From NCBI GenBank assembly GCA_014825775.1, contig MVAQ01000022.1, positions 1 through 64,000 of the forward strand: a stretch of DNA of 64,000 nucleotides, in the 5' to 3' direction. The position numbers and the translations under genes were made by a program. The DNA is from Krasilnikovozyma curviuscula (Eukaryota; Basidiomycota; Tremellomycetes; Cystofilobasidiales; Mrakiaceae). The notes under the pieces were generated by a model. It ran no database searches and was not told the origin of the DNA. It worked only from the letters and a program-made list of their open reading frames with translations. Shown one piece after another: positions 59,918-64,000 of this stretch (within the stretch, counting starts at the first letter, position 1; the number at the start of each line of letters is the position of its first letter).

Positions 59918-60777
59918 TTACCCTCCTTCAACGTCTGATCTACTATTGACATCAGAGCTTGCCGACTCAAGCTCCAGCTCTGCTACTGCTCGTTTCAACT
60001 CTTCCCCGCGGCGTATAGAAGCTTGATACGCAGTTTCAGTTGATTCCAGTCGCAGGTCTGTTGGTGAAGACGGGCAACGAAATCAGCTGAAGCTTCTACA
60101 AGAACAGGGACAGCAATTACTAACCTTTGTGTTCTAATTCCAGCTTAAATTTCTCAATTGTGCTAGCTTGCTTCTCACGAAATGTCTAGAAATATCAACA
60201 TTTTGGAAGTCGTTAAAGTCAGTTTTGGAATTCAAGAGCTAAGTTCAACTCTTCTGTGAAGCATGAAGTTTCGATAAGTAAACAAACTTACTCTCGCGTG
60301 CTTCCTATTCCGTGCCCTCTTGTTCTCCTTTATTTCCTCAGGGCTCGCTGAAGAGTAAGAGGTGTAATCTTCTCCGGGTGTGTTGGTATGACTTTCTGCG
60401 TACTCTGGCGAAGCATGGGATGACTGAAGGGCGGTTGAACTGCTTGAACCCAGCTGGACAGACGGAGAAGGTTCAACGAACTGGAGTTGTAGAATTGATT
60501 AGGCGAGGGTGATGATTAGTGAGGTCTCATTACTTTCGTTGTTTGTTAGAGCTCTAAGTGTGAGGGAGAATGTACTCACCCTCTGGAACGCCGTTTGGGT
60601 CCGATCTGGCTCATAGTAGGGAGACATCCTTAGTTGGTATCGACCATCAGAGACTGACAGTGGATCCTCTCCGCCATACTGAAGAGTTGGGCTTCCAAAC
60701 CAATTGGACGAAGAAGGTCGGATCTGATGGCGGTTGTTTTCGTGTTTGTGTTTATCTTCGCCTTTTTTTGGTTCCAT
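59918..60777 (-). CDS. bZIP transcription factor, paralog C
   Basis: The start MEPKKGEDKHKHENNRHQ begins a short Ser/Pro-rich N-terminus. The DNA-binding helix is EEIKENKRARNRKHAR|TFREKQ, with an intron at the bar. It satisfies the bZIP rule N-x7-R (N-RKHARTF-R). The zipper continues STIEKFKLELEHK and, after a phase-1 intron, DLRLESTETAYQASIRRG, EELKRAVAELELES. The end is SRSDVEGG at 59918. It is paralogous to the genes at 50.1 kb and 61.2 kb by zipper sequence and intron position. Target genes are unknown. Confidence 0.78.
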
Positions 60778-61159
60778 TCTGAGCGAGTGCAGTTCAGTTG
60801 AAAACGTTACATAAGAATTCGGGTGGGAGTCTTATAAGATTCCAAATTGCTGCTTGCTCTTCCCCCGAGAGAAAGCTTGCATCACGACGCCGAAATCAAA
60901 ACACCGCCTTACCTAAGATGACGTGGCGATGGGCGCTCTTTGACCAGATGCATAAGCTCAGTATTGTAATCGTAATTGTTTTATGATCGGACCAGGTTTG
61001 TAAGCAGAATATCCTTTCGTCTGTTAGTAAGGGCATGGACAAGGTGAAACTGGTAAATTTTCTTCTCTCATAAAAGCTTTCGCAGAAAGCTCGAGCTGCG
61101 AGCGTGACGGCCACAACAAACGGTTCAATGCTCTGCTAATCAAGTGCTATAGGACGAGT

Positions 61160-62262
61160 TCATGGAATAGCTGTTTCACCACTGCTTCTACTACTTCCAC
61201 TTCCTGCTTCTTTCTCTTCAGCAGCATCCTCCTCCCCAGCTTTCAGCTCTGCGAGAACGCGCTCAAGTAAGGCGCCTCGCTCTAGCGACTCTTCCAAGGC
61301 TGCTTGTGTGGAGGCTAGGCGAGAATCTGGAAAATATTGCAGGCAGAGACAAGAGAAAGACCAGGTCAAGTTAGGTCAAGTTGAAGTTGGTGGTGAGAAC
61401 ACTTGGTCGAAAGACTGAGATAATGCTACGAACCTCTTTCTGCGACGTTGGCATCAAAGTTTTCAATTTGAGTGTTTTGTTTTATTCTCCATTTCTAAAA
61501 TTAGAGATTCCCAATGATCAAATAGGGGAAGAAACTAGTTAATAGCCCCTGAGCCTGCGACACTTGAGGGGAGCTGACAGGGGTTTGACAGAACAAGGAA
61601 GACGTACACTTGCCCCACGTCTATTGATTTCTCTCCTCCGTTCTAGTTGACTGGCATCCAGTTCACTTGACGTAGACTGGTAGCCAGATCCCGACTCTTC
61701 CTGCTCCTGTTCTTCTGAGCGATCTCCTTCTGGCTGTGGTGTAGAACCGGAAGAACCAGCTGTTGGCATAAGATCAGAAGAGTGTTCGCGAGAGACTTTG
61801 TTAGACGGTGTTCGAGAAGAAGAGTTGAAGATTTCATTCGTTCAGACAGAAAACGAGCGAGCGTAAGCGATATGGTCAATTCTGGCGACAGCGTCTACTA
61901 ACACTCCGCATGTAGAAAGGTGGAAGGTTGGGGAGCCACTCACCTTCGCCTGAACCCATATCTATCCATTCGGTCTCTGCAGACAGCGACATTTCACTCA
62001 AATTCCCAGATACATCTCCATAGTAGTCGAACAACCCAATATTTCCATAGAGAGTGTTCGAGAGATCGGTGTTGAAAGCTTGCTGTTGTGGTTGATAGTG
62101 AAACGGGGCTTGAGAGGAATGTTGCTGATGATGATATTGTGTTCGATAGTTTTCGTAGCTGAAATTTTGAAGCGCTAAATAACGCGGTTCCGTTTGAGAA
62201 CTGGACTGAAAAAAGGCAGGCAAAGGCGGCTCTTCGGGTTCGTCTTGCTGTTGGTTCTGCAT
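61160..62262 (-). CDS. bZIP transcription factor, paralog B
   Basis: The start MQNQQQDEPEEPPLPAFF is followed by a Gln/Tyr-rich region (YHHQQHSSQAPFHYQPQQ) that could be an activation domain. The basic region is QLERRREINRRGAS|KWRIKQ with an intron at the bar, giving N-x7-R (N-RRGASKW-R). The helix continues NTQIENFDANVAER and, after a phase-1 intron, DSRLASTQAALEESLERG, ALLERVLAELKAGEE. It ends SRSSGETAIP at 61160. It lies 380 bases upstream of paralog C in the same orientation, so the two look like a tandem duplication. Confidence 0.78.
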
Positions 62263-64000
62263 GGGCTAGAACAAATGGCTCTATTGAAAAGCACAAGTCA
62301 ATCGGACACGCTACGCCTTTATACTCGTCAGGATCCGCACCGACGCATCTTTTCCAGCGGTGAGTAATGGCCCACGTTAACTCAAGCCCTCCGATCGATT
62401 CAAAACAATTGCAACGCCACTGGAAAAATCAAGGCCTGGGGAGTTGTCTCGACCGACTCTCCGAGATCGAGACACCGTGAAAGCTTGAGTAACGACGTCT
62501 CGGTCGGTTTCGATGAAGGGAGAGAGATCTGAGAATTGGAGACTGATCGCGACGGACGTTCCAAGCTAGCGCGGCCGGGGTTACCCTACAGCAGAGTAAG
62601 TGATGCTCCTCCAGGTAAGTAGTAGGACCTCTTCGCAGTCGACGGAGGTAATTTCACTACCTATCTGGATATGGAGTACTGAGGAGCGTGAACGAGGATC
62701 ACCGCTACTACAGCAAAGGGACCAAATATATATATGCATCAAATCCCGAAGATTCGACGGAGACGCAGTTCTGTCCCCGTCGCATTGCTCCCTGCTGTAA
62801 GTAGATGGAACTCAGTATGTACATAGCCCCTCAGATGACATGGGATCATCTTCCTAATAACTGATTTTTTAAATTTTGTTGGACTTCCTGCCCGAAATAT
62901 CAAGGACGTCGGAGGTCGTTACTCCAATACCCCGAGCTGCTCTACTTCTCAACTCCATTCCGCTCTCGACAGCTTGTCGTCATTGATATCACTGGTCAGT
63001 ACCAAAAGCATTGATGTCAGAGCTGGAGCTAGATTAGGAGCCAGCTATTTCTTCTCTGCAGAGCTAGTCATCTTGTGAGCCTCCAGAAAACGTGTAACGG
63101 TATGTCCATTCAGTTTCTACCCAGCGTCTTCAATAAAAGCAACTCATACTTGAAGGTTTTCACGTCACGTTTGAAGTTGAAAACGAAAGGGTATTCCGAT
63201 GTACTATGTTCATGCCTCAAGAGAGCAGCCAATAACTGCTACAGCTTAATTGATTCCTCCTTGGTCTGAACAAGCAGCGTCTTTATTTGAGGTCAACCTA
63301 TTGCTGGACAAGGAGTGCTTGCCTTGGGAGCTACCTTCATATTCTTCTCTCTAGGCGATCCCAGGCTTCACCAACAATACTATCGCGTCTCTAATATCCA
63401 CCTCCAAATCTCGACAGCTACGCAGAACTTGGTTCAAATATCAAGTTGAGTTTGAGTTTCCATCGGTCTATGTTGGTGGTCCGCTCTCCTCCTTCTCCCA
63501 GACGTCATCTGGCATACCACTATTCTGTGTCGCATATCCTGTCGCTTGACAATCGACAGCGCGTGAGGACATCCGGAGGTTTCTAGTATAACTCTGTTCA
63601 CATCCTTGCTACGTCCTTCTTTAAATCTTCTGTGTATTGCAAGTCCTGCCAACTTGCGTTGGTGCCAATCTGAGGTCGTATAGCACGCCACCCCCAATGT
63701 CGTTATCTGGAACCAGAGCGTGATCATCTTCTGTGCTGTTCTCTTTCTCTCCCCCCACGTCCCATCTCTCTCTATACTAACTCGAATGCAGCTGGGTTCT
63801 ACCCAGAGAACCAGCTCGACAACTGTAGATCCAGCAGGAAGAGAGCCTCTCCCTTCGTCAGCAATGACGAGACTTCTGCCCTCCTCTTTACAGTACGCCG
63901 TTTGGAATTATTGGACAGCACAATTCCTGAAATTTTATCTATCAGCATCCCCCCATTCAGCGCCCTACTTCCTTTGGTTTCCCCATCAGCGTTGTAGCAA
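62263..64000. other. Right edge, no gene recognised
   Basis: The first few hundred bases must be the paralog B promoter. They contain a partly self-complementary GTCTCGACCG / CGGTCGG stretch at about 62445-62510. The remainder has only short frames; small exons of an unrecognised gene cannot be excluded. Confidence 0.4.

Overview
The window is nuclear DNA of a basidiomycete yeast, most likely a tremellomycete of the Cryptococcus/Kwoniella type. Genes are densely packed on both strands and almost every one is broken by many short introns (roughly 45-110 bases) with GT..AG ends and CTNAC/CTGAC branch points. Several genes belong to the glycan machinery this group is known for: a CAP59/CMT1-type GT69 mannosyltransferase, a Stealth-family xylosylphosphotransferase (Xpt1 type) and a sugar-nucleotide-type transporter. 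No rRNA, tRNA, CRISPR or transposon was recognised.

Layout, 0.6-20 kb: SSU72 (-), JIP5 (+), GT69 mannosyltransferase (+), ALG11 (+), a short-chain dehydrogenase (-), a PQ-loop vacuolar transporter with a large insert (-), XPT1 (-), CDC73 (-). 20-38 kb: PHO13-type phosphatase (-), one giant disordered PH-domain protein of about 2,300 residues (-), two tandem ribulose-phosphate 3-epimerase genes (+,+), formate dehydrogenase (-), a pepsin-type protease (-), a small unknown gene (-). 38-50 kb: a Whi5/Nrm1-like protein (+), a glycerophosphodiester phosphodiesterase (+), a duplicated-domain unknown protein (-), an Alba-domain protein (-), a triose-phosphate/nucleotide-sugar transporter (+). 50-62 kb: three paralogous bZIP-type genes (all -), interspersed with a PAM18/TIM14 J-protein (-), a Dal5-type MFS transporter (+) and TTI2 (-). 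The last 1.7 kb has no recognisable gene.

The genes are mostly housekeeping, with no operon logic. Three points go beyond routine annotation. (1) The three bZIP-like paralogs share an intron position. In one of them the basic DNA-binding helix is replaced by acidic residues, so it resembles a natural acidic-zipper inhibitor of its neighbours. (2) The unknown protein at 42.5-44.1 kb is an internal tandem duplication whose two halves still share three intron positions and phases. (3) The tandem ribulose-phosphate epimerases lie beside formate dehydrogenase.

Exon boundaries were read by eye from splice signals and reading frame. Outer CDS limits are usually firm; 5' ends flagged as uncertain are real uncertainties.
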